From contig JAJCZH010000008.1 of the NCBI GenBank assembly GCA_029262515.1, forward strand, positions 183,840 through 247,839: a stretch of DNA of 64,000 nt. Direction: 5' to 3'. Within the stretch, counting starts at the first letter, position 1; every line of letters begins with the position of its first letter. The notes beneath the pieces were generated by a model that saw only the letters and a program-made list of their open reading frames with translations, was not told the DNA's origin and did no database searches. This stretch comes from Deltaproteobacteria bacterium (GTDB taxonomy: Bacteria; Desulfobacterota; GWC2-55-46; JADFVP01). Below, piece after piece: positions 1 to 9,313 of this stretch. Position numbers and translations under genes: made by a program.

Positions 1-802
1 ACTCGTTACCGTTCGGATCGCTGAAGTGAAAACGACGGCCACCCGGAAACGGGAAGATGTGCCTGATAATAGATCCTCCCGCACCCTCAATTTTTTTTTC
101 GGTACTCTCGAGTTCATTACTATAGAAGACCACAAGAGTTGCACCGTTTGCAGTTGAAGAACACAAGTCGGATTTAAAGAAGCCGCCGTTTATTCCCTCA
201 TCTTCAAAAGCAACATAATCGGGGCCGTAGTCCACAAATGACCAGCTGAAAACAGAAGAGAAAAAAGCTTTTGTCGCCTTTATATCTTTTGCAGGAAATT
301 CAATGTAATTAATTTTTTCATGCTCGTTCATTATTTTACCCCCCCCAAAAAAGAAAAACATACTGTTGCACAAACTATCACTTGCCGGGTGATCGCTGTT
401 CATTAACCTACCAGATGATTTCCATACCTCTTCATCCACTCGTCTATTCTCTTTGATAAGGTCACCCTCAAATAGGTATCTCGCCTCGCCTTCTATCACG
501 AGATCCGGCGTTTCGGCAAGTGTAAACGTACAGCGCCACCTTCGAGATAAACTATTTCCATCGACTTTTGGCGGTGTGAGCGCGATAAGGGTCCGCGTAT
601 CGAAACGTCGATCAGTATTCGAAACGTCTTCTTTTAGGTAGGTAGTAACAGAAGCGCGCCCTTTACACTTAGGATCCGGCCCGCCAACATTCACATATGT
701 AGCGTCCTCTGCGAGATACTTCTCAAGCCTCAACCAATTGTCGTCTCTTACGGTTATCTCAAGATCTGCAGCAAAACTCTTGAACAAATCGACTATTCCC
801 AC
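1..802 (-). CDS. Putative NTF2/SnoaL-like domain fused in frame to VOC (glyoxalase/bleomycin-resistance-like) domain; 3' end beyond window
   Basis: Manual minus-strand translation from GTG at 802 (preceded by GAGGT) has no stop to position 1: VGIVDLFKSFAADLEITVRDDNWLRLEKYLAEDATYVNVGG... then from ATG at 331 MNEHEKINYIEFPAKDIKATKAFFSSVFSWSFVDYGPDYVAFEDEGINGGFF...GGRRFHFSDPNGNE (VOC pattern). Could be two genes with the second starting at 331. Confidence 0.6.
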   Translation of the reverse strand, partial: MGIVDLFKSFAADLEITVRDDNWLRLEKYLAEDATYVNVGGPDPKCKGRASVTTYLKEDVSNTDRRFDTRTLIALTPPKVDGNSLSRRWRCTFTLAETPDLVIEGEARYLFEGDLIKENRRVDEEVWKSSGRLMNSDHPASDSLCNSMFFFFGGGKIMNEHEKINYIEFPAKDIKATKAFFSSVFSWSFVDYGPDYVAFEDEGINGGFFKSDLCSSTANGATLVVFYSNELESTEKKIEGAGGSIIRHIFPFPGGRRFHFSDPNGNE

Positions 803-836
803 TTCGTACCTCAGTGCTCTTAAAGCATACTTTAGA

Positions 837-2567
837 TCAATATCCCGAGGCCTTTCCTTCACGCCTCGGGTCGGAGGCGCCGTAGAGAATTCCGCCTTCA
901 TTATCAACCAGTATGCTCGATGCCGCCCCCATGCTCTCCTTCACAGCAACGTTATGCCCCATACCTTCGAGTATCTTTACCGTATCGATACCGAGGCCCT
1001 CTTCTACCCTGACCACATCCGGCAGCCACTGGTGGTGAACCCTTACGGCGTTTACGGCCTCCTGAATATTCATTCCGTGATCGATCACATTCATAATAAC
1101 CTGCAGGGTCGTAGTGATAATTCTGGAACCTCCGGGACTTCCGGTAACTATGAAGGGTCTATTCTCTTTGAGAACAATGGTGGGCGACATGGAACTTAAC
1201 ATACGCTTTCCGGGCTCTACCGCGTTAGCGACTCCGCCGATAAGACCGTATGCATTCGGCACTCCGGGCTTTGAGCTGAAATCGTCCATCTCGTTATTGA
1301 GAAGAAAACCGGCCCCCTTGACTGCAATGCCGGAACCGTAACTGAAGTTGATGGTGTATGTGTTCGAGACGGCATTACCCTCGGAGTCAACCACGGTGAA
1401 GTGGGTAGTCTCGTTGCTCTCATAACCTGGAGGCTTTCCGGGTGATATTTTTTTACTATCGCTTGCAACTTTACTATCAATCTGGCGGCGTATTTTTGCC
1501 GCGTACTCTTTTTGTATTAATCCGTTTACCGGAACTCTTACAAAGTCCGGGTCTCCCAAATACTTGGAACGGTCCGCATAAGCCCGTTTCATGGCCTCGG
1601 TCATATAATGGATTGATTGAGCCGAGTTATGTCCGAGTGAGCCGATATCATAACCTTCGAGAGCATTCAGGATCTGAACGATATGGACGCCGCCCGAACT
1701 CGGTGGGGACATGGAGTAGATATCATAACCCCTATATGTGCCTTTTACCGGTTGCCGCAAGACCGGTCCATAGCTCCTCAGGTCCTCTCTGGTAATTAAC
1801 CCGCCGTTCGACTCCATCTCGCTGACAATAAGCTCTGCGATCTTTCCTTCATAGAAGGCCTCCTTACCCTTAGCGGCAATCGTCTTTAACGTCTCTGCAA
1901 GCTGCTTCTGTATAAAAAGTTCGCCCGGTTCATAATTGCTGCCGTCGGGATGAAAGTAGAGCTGCCGTGTCGAGGGCCAACTGCCAAGCCTCTTTGCGCT
2001 CGACTTGATCGAGTTACTAAAGTCAGGGGTAACCACAAACCCCTCTTCAGCAATCTTGATGGCCGGCGCGAGCGCTTCAGCGAGTGAGATACTACCGAAC
2101 TCTTTAAGCGCAAGCGCGAGCCCGGAGACCGTACCCGGAACCCCGGCTGAGAGGTGGCTGAATCTGCTCAGCCTGTTATCGGGATTACCGGCTTTATCGA
2201 GAAACATATCACGACGAGCCAGAGCCGGAGCTCTCTCGCGGTAATCTATTGCTACCACCTTTTCTGTCTTCGCCGAATAGACAAGCATAAAACCACCACC
2301 GCCGACATTACCGGCTCGCGGTAGCGTAACAGCCATTACAAAACCGATGGTAACTGCCGCGTCAATAGCGTTACCGCCATTTTTCAAGACCTCAAGACCG
2401 ATATCTGCGGCAGTGCTCTCACCTGTTACCACCATGCCGCTCCTGCCCTGAATAGGAGTATAGATATCACGATTACTAATAATCGGCGGCTGTGCCCCGA
2501 GAGTGCCGACAGTAAAGAAGAGGAGCACGAGTGTGCCAAAGAGAGTCTTTAAATAGATCATAAGCAT
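837..2567 (-). CDS. ggt: Gamma-glutamyltransferase
   Basis: ORF 576 aa; GMVVTGESTAADIGLEVLKNGGNAIDAAV, THFTVVDSEGNAVSNTYTIN, SSMSPTIV, GSPGGSRIITT; N-terminal signal-like segment. Confidence 0.95.
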   Translation of the reverse strand: MLMIYLKTLFGTLVLLFFTVGTLGAQPPIISNRDIYTPIQGRSGMVVTGESTAADIGLEVLKNGGNAIDAAVTIGFVMAVTLPRAGNVGGGGFMLVYSAKTEKVVAIDYRERAPALARRDMFLDKAGNPDNRLSRFSHLSAGVPGTVSGLALALKEFGSISLAEALAPAIKIAEEGFVVTPDFSNSIKSSAKRLGSWPSTRQLYFHPDGSNYEPGELFIQKQLAETLKTIAAKGKEAFYEGKIAELIVSEMESNGGLITREDLRSYGPVLRQPVKGTYRGYDIYSMSPPSSGGVHIVQILNALEGYDIGSLGHNSAQSIHYMTEAMKRAYADRSKYLGDPDFVRVPVNGLIQKEYAAKIRRQIDSKVASDSKKISPGKPPGYESNETTHFTVVDSEGNAVSNTYTINFSYGSGIAVKGAGFLLNNEMDDFSSKPGVPNAYGLIGGVANAVEPGKRMLSSMSPTIVLKENRPFIVTGSPGGSRIITTTLQVIMNVIDHGMNIQEAVNAVRVHHQWLPDVVRVEEGLGIDTVKILEGMGHNVAVKESMGAASSILVDNEGGILYGASDPRREGKASGY

Positions 2568-3100
2568 ATAATCACTTTATCCCTGCTCATCTCCTTTGTC
2601 AAACTGTGTCAAACTGATACAGAGTCACTAGTACACCTACAAAGAGAGCATCGGTATACTCTTAGATGTGCCGATTTCCACTTGAAATATTGTGCCTTGA
2701 ATATCACAACTCTATCAAACCAAAAATTATTGAGATATCTCTATACTGTTGGCTTTTTCTCCAAAAAAAAATACAAAAACGACCGCACATAACCAATGGA
2801 GTCTTATTAGTGTATATCTCTGTATGACAGTGTATAATTACGTTACACCAGTTAGCGAACAACTAACCTCCTGAAGTTTATCGGAGGCTACACTACGAAC
2901 TCTAACTACATCCTAGGTCAAACATATGTTCCAGGGGCATCTTTACTAAATCCTTTTTAAGATAATCCAAAACGCTTACAATTGGAAAGTAGCATAAGAA
3001 ATATACAACATATTGGCAAGATTCACAATTATCAACTACAGGAAGTACTCGACAAGAACTGTACCCCACTTTGCACCCCACTTCTATTCTCAACAACAGA

Positions 3101-3126
3101 GGGGGTAAGGCTTATGCCTTACCCCC
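3101..3126. terminator. Perfect 11-bp stem hairpin (GGGGGTAAGGC-TTAT-GCCTTACCCCC)
   Basis: Seen directly; no clear U-tract, so terminator function is uncertain. Confidence 0.4.
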
Positions 3127-3177
3127 CTGTCTTTACTACTAATACTGGTCGGGGCGAGAGGATTATCTTGCCCATCC

Positions 3178-3273
3178 GTGGACTCGACCCTGCGGGCTTA
3201 CACGCCTGTCGGCGCGGACGTTCCATTTTGCTGTCCTGAAAATGGCCAAACCTCCTCGGAGGTTCGAATCCAC
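3178..3273. other. Candidate structured RNA/DNA domain: 10-bp closing stem with one mismatch enclosing four hairpins
   Basis: GTGGACTCGA (3178-3187) pairs with TCGAATCCAC (3264-3273); internal hairpins CCCtgcGGG, CGCCtgtcGGCG, CCATTTT-9nt-AAAATGG, CCTCCtcGGAGG. Confidence 0.35.
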
Positions 3274-3282
3274 CACAAAAGT

Positions 3283-3324
3283 AAAAGAGCGGAAACACGG
3301 CAAAAACCGTGCTCCCGCTCTTTT
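3283..3324 (-). terminator. Rho-independent-like terminator downstream of tRNA-Pro
   Basis: AAAAGAGCGG ... CACGG-CAAAAA-CCGTG ... CCGCTCTTTT two-part stem. Confidence 0.7.
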
Positions 3325-3329
3325 AATAC

Positions 3330-3406
<77 letters not shown>

Positions 3407-3438
3407 ACATAAGAAATATAAAATTGTTACGGAAAAGT

Positions 3439-3801
3439 TCAGTCGGCAAGAATCTTCTTGAGACTCTTCAACTCTCTTGTAATGGACTTTATCGCCTTCG
3501 AGTACTTATCATCAGGAAAGGTTATACCGAGCTGGTTCTTTGCCTTAGCCTCTTTCTGAATCTGCCTGATCCGTTTCTTGGCTCCCTCAAGCGTATACTT
3601 CTCTTTATACAGCAGTCTCTTGATCTCAAGAATAAGGTCCACATCACCGCGACTGTATACCCTCTGCCTGGTCAGCGACTTCTTGGGACTTATTATCTTA
3701 AACTCCGACTCCCAGTATCTCAAGACATACGGCTTTACACTGGTAAGGGTGGCCACCTCACCGATCTTGAAGTACAACTTGTCAGGGATCTGCTGTGCCA
3801 T
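3439..3801 (-). CDS. MerR family transcriptional regulator
   Basis: [65 protein letters not shown]; start chosen at the internal Met, ORF open to 3855. Confidence 0.88.
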   Translation of the reverse strand: MAQQIPDKLYFKIGEVATLTSVKPYVLRYWESEFKIISPKKSLTRQRVYSRGDVDLILEIKRLLYKEKYTLEGAKKRIRQIQKEAKAKNQLGITFPDDKYSKAIKSITRELKSLKKILAD

Positions 3802-3995
3802 AATCGACCGGGATTGTCTGTTTAAAGGTTTAACGCCACACATACCCTCGCGCACTGTTTAAACATTCAAGTCTATAGATAAAAAAATAACTACTTCTAA
3901 TGGAGCTGCTCAGGCGGTGAAAGGAAAAGGATACGAAGAGAGCATCCCTGTTGTTATAAAAGAGAACGCTCCGTCATGCCGCCTCCAACGAAGTG

Positions 3996-4307
3996 CTAAA
4001 CCTGCGGCTCAGCGGAGACCGGTTTGCTCGCTTTTGAGTTTATCGACTTCTTCAGAAGCTGGCTCGCCTTAAAGGTCATCACCTTTCTCTCGTCAATAGT
4101 AATCTCGCCTCCGGTCTGCGGATTACGTCCCCTGCGGGCCCGCTTCTGCCGGACACTGAAGTTGCCGAAACCTGATATTTTAACCTTTTCACCCTCTTCG
4201 AGAGTTACCTTCAGGGCCTCAAATATCTTCTCAATCACGGTCGCAACGTCTTTTTTCGAATAACCAACTTTTTCATACACAATTTCTACAATATCCGCCT
4301 TTGTCAT
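3996..4307 (-). CDS. ihfA: Integration host factor alpha subunit
   Basis: MTKADIVEIVYEKVGYSKKDVATVIEKIFE...GFGNFSVRQKRARRGRNPQTGGEITIDERKVMTFKAS; downstream of pheT; G-rich Shine-Dalgarno before 4307. Confidence 0.92.
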   Translation of the reverse strand: MTKADIVEIVYEKVGYSKKDVATVIEKIFEALKVTLEEGEKVKISGFGNFSVRQKRARRGRNPQTGGEITIDERKVMTFKASQLLKKSINSKASKPVSAEPQV

Positions 4308-4350
4308 ACCCCCCCCTGACAAATTAGATAATCAGTCTTGCTAATCAAGA

Positions 4351-6783
4351 CTATTGTCCCCGTATCTCGGCACCGAACCGAGACGTCAAATCGCTCTGTA
4401 CCTTAGAATGCACACTATCGACTTCTGCCTGCTTCAATGTTCCTGCGAGGCTCCTGTAAGTAATACGCAGAGCAATAGAGCGACTGCCCTCCGGTATTTC
4501 GTTTCCACAGTATACATCAAACAAGTCAACCTTTTCAATAAGTTTTGTGTCTATCTTCTCAATAGATGAGAGAATCTTACTATAAGCGACTGTTGAGTCG
4601 ACTATAAATGCCACATCCCTTACAGAACCCGGGTAGCGCGCCAGAGGACGGTACTTCTTCTTAGATGATGCAACAGCCGAGAGGATCTCTATATCCAATT
4701 CAAAGAGATAGGCCGGTTTTAAAAGCCCATACCTGCTCTGTATATCCGGGTGAACCTCTCCAAAGAGGCCGGCAGAGGCGGAACCGAGTTTAATTAAGGC
4801 CGATTTGCCTGGATGAAAAAGCCGCGCATCGTCTTCACCCACACTCTTAAACCGCATAGGGATTCTCACGCCTACTCCATCCAAAACTCTTTCAACTATA
4901 CCTTTTATATCATAAAAATCAACCCACTCCTTGGGAGAATTCCAACTTATACCCCATCTGGAGCCATACAGCACCCCTGCAACCTTCCAGCTCTGATCCG
5001 GCAGCATCTCCGAAGAGTCCTCTTCCACCGCATTAAGAGCAAAGACCGGAGCCACCTCAAAGAGCGCCACGTCATCGTTTTTAACCTGCAAGTTACGCTT
5101 AAGGCACTCCATAAGCGAAGGCATCAGGCTTCTGCGCATGATCGACTGATCTACGCTTAGCGGGTTCATAACTTCAAGGGGCAACGCGCCAACCGGGCCC
5201 GTTACCTCAAACTCTTCCCTGGAGACGAAGCTGTAGTTGAGCGCCTCGGCAAGACCCGCGCTTGAGAGCAGTTCAGTTATGCGCCTCTTGATACCCAGCA
5301 TCGAAGTCGCGCCACCTGGCATAAGTCCGGCCACCGGCAAAGTCGTCGGAATATTATCATAACCGAACAGACGCGCAGCCTCCTCAAGCAGGTCTTCCTC
5401 AATAATAATATCCCTCCTGTAAGCAGGCGGCGTCACCTCCAGCACACTCGCCCCGTTGTCCTTGCCGGATACCACGCTCATACCGAGCCTGGTAAAGACT
5501 TCGGCAACCTCTTTAGAGTCAACCGGAATACCGAGCAACTGTTCTGCGCGCTTTACCCTGAAAACAAGCGGTTTCGCTTCATACTTCGCCGGGTAGAGAT
5601 CAACTCTACCCGTAGCAACCATACCGCCGGCAATCTTCAGTATAAGCGCCGTTGCGTGGTCCAACGCCTCGGTAACAGCATCTATATCAACGCCGCGCTC
5701 GAACCTGTAAGAAGAGTCGGACGAAAGACCCAGGGCTTTCGATGTGCGGCGGACCGAAGTCGGCTCAAAGTAAGCGGACTCGATAAGGACGCGAGTAGTC
5801 GTCTCGTCCACTTCGCTCGACTTACCGCCCATAACGCCCGCAACTGCCACCGGACGCGATTCGTCGGCAATAACGCACATACCCTCAGTCAGATTACGCA
5901 CGGTATTGTCTATAGTCTCAATCGTCTCGCCGCTCTTGGCCGGACGTACGATGATCTTAGAACCTTCTATTTTGTCCAGGTCGAACGCATGAAGGGGTTG
6001 GCCAAGTTCGAGCAGCGCATAGTTTGTTATGTCAACTACGTTATTGACGCTGCGAAGCCCGTTGACCTCAAGACGCTTAACTATATAATCCGGAGTCGGG
6101 CTTATTTTAACTCCCTCTATCACACGCGCAGAGTACCGCGCACACGGCGCACCATCTTCAATCCTTACGTTGACCAGACTCTCGACACTGCCGCCTCTCT
6201 CTTCAACCGTTATACTTTTACAGGTGAACGTAGCGTCGGTTACCGCAGCTACTTCACGCGCAAGACCGCGCATGGAGAGAAGATCGGGCCGGTTAGGGGT
6301 AATGCCCGCGTCGAGTATAAAATCCTGGATACCAAGAACGTCGAGAGCATCGAGGCCGACCGGGGTATCAGGAGGAAGAATCATTATACCGTCAGACTCT
6401 TTGGCTATTCCGAGTTCAACCTCGGAGCACATCATGCCGTTGCTCTCAACACCTCGAATCTTGGATCTCTTTATCTTAAAGTCTCCGGGAAGGCGCGCGC
6501 CGTGTACGGCGAGCACGACCTTGTCGCCCGGAGCCATGTTCTTCGCGCCGCAGACTATCTTCAGCTCACCTTCCGCGGTCTTAACGTCACAGAGGCTTAA
6601 CTTGTCAGCATTAGGATGAGGCTCGACAGTAACGACCTCAGCCGTTACGACGCCTGTGATACCGCCGGAGAGATCAGTAACGGTCTCTATCTCGGTACCG
6701 GTTATCGTCAGCCTGTCGGCGAGAGTCTGTACCGGTTCAAGACCGTCTACAAACTCACTCAACCAGTTGTAGCTAAATAACAT
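4351..6783 (-). CDS. pheT: Phenylalanine-tRNA ligase beta subunit
   Basis: 810 aa; MLFSYNWLSEFVDG, tRNA-binding N-domain, VDITNYALLELGQPLHAFDLDKI, GVMGG. Confidence 0.98.
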   Translation of the reverse strand: MLFSYNWLSEFVDGLEPVQTLADRLTITGTEIETVTDLSGGITGVVTAEVVTVEPHPNADKLSLCDVKTAEGELKIVCGAKNMAPGDKVVLAVHGARLPGDFKIKRSKIRGVESNGMMCSEVELGIAKESDGIMILPPDTPVGLDALDVLGIQDFILDAGITPNRPDLLSMRGLAREVAAVTDATFTCKSITVEERGGSVESLVNVRIEDGAPCARYSARVIEGVKISPTPDYIVKRLEVNGLRSVNNVVDITNYALLELGQPLHAFDLDKIEGSKIIVRPAKSGETIETIDNTVRNLTEGMCVIADESRPVAVAGVMGGKSSEVDETTTRVLIESAYFEPTSVRRTSKALGLSSDSSYRFERGVDIDAVTEALDHATALILKIAGGMVATGRVDLYPAKYEAKPLVFRVKRAEQLLGIPVDSKEVAEVFTRLGMSVVSGKDNGASVLEVTPPAYRRDIIIEEDLLEEAARLFGYDNIPTTLPVAGLMPGGATSMLGIKRRITELLSSAGLAEALNYSFVSREEFEVTGPVGALPLEVMNPLSVDQSIMRRSLMPSLMECLKRNLQVKNDDVALFEVAPVFALNAVEEDSSEMLPDQSWKVAGVLYGSRWGISWNSPKEWVDFYDIKGIVERVLDGVGVRIPMRFKSVGEDDARLFHPGKSALIKLGSASAGLFGEVHPDIQSRYGLLKPAYLFELDIEILSAVASSKKKYRPLARYPGSVRDVAFIVDSTVAYSKILSSIEKIDTKLIEKVDLFDVYCGNEIPEGSRSIALRITYRSLAGTLKQAEVDSVHSKVQSDLTSRFGAEIRGQ

Positions 6784-6905
6784 TAGTAAATAACCTTTAT
6801 AGGTTTGAATTCGTACTCAAGAACTCCGAATCACCTGATAGCAACAGAGACCGTCACTCTCCCTTACCTCCCGAACTCAACGGGTTGAGAAAAACCGGCC
6901 GGCGG

Positions 6906-7928
6906 TCAGTACTGTGAGAGAAAACGTAGATCGTTATCGAAAAAGAGGCGTATATCGTCTATGCCGTACTTGAGCATCGCCATGCGTTCAATACCGAGTC
7001 CAAAAGCAAAACCGGAGACCTTCTCCGGGTCGTACTTGACGGACTTGAAGACCTCGGGGTGGATCATACCGCTTCCGAGGACCTCGAGCCACCCGCTGCC
7101 CTTGCAGACCCTGCAGACAGCACTCTTGCCCTTGCAGATAACGCAACGTATATCGACCTCTGCGCTAGGCTCGGTAAAAGGGAAGAAACTCGGACGAAAA
7201 CGTACCTCAATATTTTCGCCGAAGAATGAGTGGAGAAAGTGGGTCAGGACGCCCTTTAAGTTGCTGAAGGTTACATTGGTATCGACCATAAAACCTTCAA
7301 CCTGATGGAACATCGGCGTGTGGGTTACGTCGGAGTCGCGTCTGTAAACGGTGCCAGGAGCGATAATACGAAGCGGCGGCGGGTGCTCTTCCATAACCCG
7401 AATCTGCACCGGTGACGTATGGGTCCGCAAGAGGACCTCTTCATTAATATAGAAGGTATCTTGCATGTCGCGGGCCGGATGGTCGCGCGGAATATTCAAG
7501 GCCTCGAAGTTGTAGTAATCGACCTCGACCTCGGGCCCTTCGGCAATGCCGAAACCGAGAGAGGCGAATATATCTTCAACCTCGTAGAGAACACGGGTGA
7601 CAGGGTGGATAGAGCCGAGAGAACGAGCGCGGCCCGGAAGCGTAACATCGAGCCGTTCGGTCTTTAACCTCTCGGCCTGCTCTGCGGCGTGGATACTGGC
7701 GAGGCGAGTCTCTATCTCGCTCTCAAGACTGGTCTTGACCGTATTTATAAACTCACCCGCCCTCTTTCTTTCGTCAACGGCAAGCGCACCGATGTCTTTG
7801 AAGAGACCCTGCAACACACCTTTTCTACCTAAATACTTCGACTTGACCGTAAGCAGAGAGCCCTTTACGCCTGACTTTTCAATCTCGGCGCGGGCTTCGT
7901 TCAGGAGTTCTTCAAGCCTCTCCCTCAT
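6906..7928 (-). CDS. pheS: Phenylalanine-tRNA ligase alpha subunit
   Basis: 340 aa; [60 protein letters not shown]. Confidence 0.98.
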   Translation of the reverse strand: MRERLEELLNEARAEIEKSGVKGSLLTVKSKYLGRKGVLQGLFKDIGALAVDERKRAGEFINTVKTSLESEIETRLASIHAAEQAERLKTERLDVTLPGRARSLGSIHPVTRVLYEVEDIFASLGFGIAEGPEVEVDYYNFEALNIPRDHPARDMQDTFYINEEVLLRTHTSPVQIRVMEEHPPPLRIIAPGTVYRRDSDVTHTPMFHQVEGFMVDTNVTFSNLKGVLTHFLHSFFGENIEVRFRPSFFPFTEPSAEVDIRCVICKGKSAVCRVCKGSGWLEVLGSGMIHPEVFKSVKYDPEKVSGFAFGLGIERMAMLKYGIDDIRLFFDNDLRFLSQY

Positions 7929-8284
7929 GCGGCAAGGCTTTCCTTAGCTATATTTACCACGCGGGTGAATCCTGCCGGGTCTTTGACGGCCATGTCAGCT
8001 AGCACCTTACGGTCGAGCGAAACGTTGGCTTTAATGAGACCGTTGATAAGTCTCGAATACGTTATGTCATTAGACCTTGCGGCGGCATTGATACGGACTA
8101 TCCATAGGCGCCTGATTTCGCGCTTCTTTGTCTTACGGTGCGCATATGCGTAGCAGAGCGCCCTGTCTACCGCCTCTGTGGCTATACTGTAAAGACTACC
8201 TCTGGCACCCCTGTAACCCTTGGAGGCCTTCAGAACTTTTTTTCTCTTCTTGTTGGCGTGTACGCCCCTCTTTACTCTTGGCAT
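7925..8284 (-). CDS. rplT: 50S ribosomal protein L20
   Basis: [32 protein letters not shown]. Confidence 0.98.
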   Translation of the reverse strand: MPRVKRGVHANKKRKKVLKASKGYRGARGSLYSIATEAVDRALCYAYAHRKTKKREIRRLWIVRINAAARSNDITYSRLINGLIKANVSLDRKVLADMAVKDPAGFTRVVNIAKESLAA

Positions 8285-8383
8285 CTTGTACTGCTCCTTT
8301 CACAACTTTTTTCTATAGTATAAAAATATCCGGCTAACGGGACTGTCTGGAACCCTGCTTTAGACATGCTCCCTACTGCACCG

Positions 8384-8581
8384 TTAGGCGTACGGAATCA
8401 TCTTTCTTACGTTGCTGACATCGGCCTTATCAACCAGAACACCCTTGCCGAGCGTACGCTTGCGGTCGGTTCCCTTGGGCGTAAGTATGTGCCTGAGCCC
8501 TGATTTCCTGCGCTTTATCTTTCCTGTGCCGGTAAGCTTAAAACGCTTGGCCGCACCCCTGTGTGTCTTTATCTTCGGCAT
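8384..8581 (-). CDS. rpmI: 50S ribosomal protein L35
   Basis: [33 protein letters not shown]. Confidence 0.98.
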   Translation of the reverse strand: MPKIKTHRGAAKRFKLTGTGKIKRRKSGLRHILTPKGTDRKRTLGKGVLVDKADVSNVRKMIPYA

Positions 8582-8628
8582 CTGTACTACCCTCTCATTT
8601 ACTTACTGTTTTTAACTATCTTAATAAC

Positions 8629-8695
8629 CCGGTGGCAATCTCTACCGGACAGGCCGACACGGCCTTGGAAGAATCGGCAACTCATACTCTTCCAA
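8629..8695 (-). promoter_or_regulatory. Three consecutive hairpins in infC-rpmI spacer; candidate L20-type autoregulatory leader
   Basis: TTGGAAGA/TCTTCCAA (8 bp), GGCCG-TGT-CGGCC (5 bp), CCGGT-10nt-ACCGG (5 bp), all perfect, upstream of rpmI. Confidence 0.45.
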
Positions 8696-8773
8696 CAACC
8701 TCGGTTCTACGATTCAAAAATAGGCCCAATATCATAATTAGACCCCATATATCAAAAACAGGCACCGCCAGCC

Positions 8774-9313
8774 TTACTTTGCCTGTAACGGAGCGAGCAT
8801 CATCGTCATGTTTCTGCCTTCAAGCCGAGGGTGGACTTCTACCGTAGCAACATCCTTAAGCTCTTCCCCTACTCTCTTCAACTTCTCTCTTCCGAGTTCT
8901 GTATGGGTAATCTCACGCCCCCTGAACATAAGGATAACCTTCACCTTGTTACCGTCATCAAGGAACCTTTTGATGTTACGCACCTTGAACTGAAAGTCGT
9001 GCTCGTCGGTCTTTACTCTGAACTTCATCTCTTTTACTAGAATGACCGTCTGCTTCTTCTTTGCATCACGTGCCTTCTTCGACATCTGATACTTGTACTT
9101 GCCATAGTCCATAATACGACAGACAGGAGGCTTTGCAGTAGCAGCTACCTCGACAAGATCCAATCCCTTGTCTTCGGCCACAGTGATCGCATCCACAGTC
9201 TCCATAACACCAAGCTGCTCACCATCGGCATCAACAACCCTAACCTGAGGTACCCTGATCAATGCATTAATTCTTACCTGATCCTTTTTACCTCTTTCGT
9301 TATTCCTTGCTAT
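8774..9313 (-). CDS. infC: Translation initiation factor IF-3 with predicted AUA start
   Basis: Supplied ORF starts at TTG 9262; same frame extends to ATA at 9313 giving (M)ARNNERGKKDQVRINALIRVPQVRVVDADGEQLGVM; AGGGGGTG Shine-Dalgarno upstream; ATA overlaps thrS stop (ATAG). Confidence 0.88.
   Translation of the reverse strand: MARNNERGKKDQVRINALIRVPQVRVVDADGEQLGVMETVDAITVAEDKGLDLVEVAATAKPPVCRIMDYGKYKYQMSKKARDAKKKQTVILVKEMKFRVKTDEHDFQFKVRNIKRFLDDGNKVKVILMFRGREITHTELGREKLKRVGEELKDVATVEVHPRLEGRNMTMMLAPLQAK

Noticed and set aside
2570-3100. Integrase remnant suggested by the repeated GTGGGGTGCAAAGTGGGGTAC motif near the tRNA
   Set aside because: Only a short motif reminiscent of integrase C-termini; no catalytic residues or ORF visible, so not called as a gene.
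3178-3273. Tested as a tRNA-Sec (selC) because selB/selD are present and the length is about 96 nt
   Set aside because: No TCA anticodon in a 7-nt loop on either strand, T-arm-like strings lack proper T-stems, and no acceptor stem with CCA forms.
5656-6600. 314-aa plus-strand ORF inside pheT
   Set aside because: Antisense to pheT, basic and compositionally biased; typical shadow ORF.
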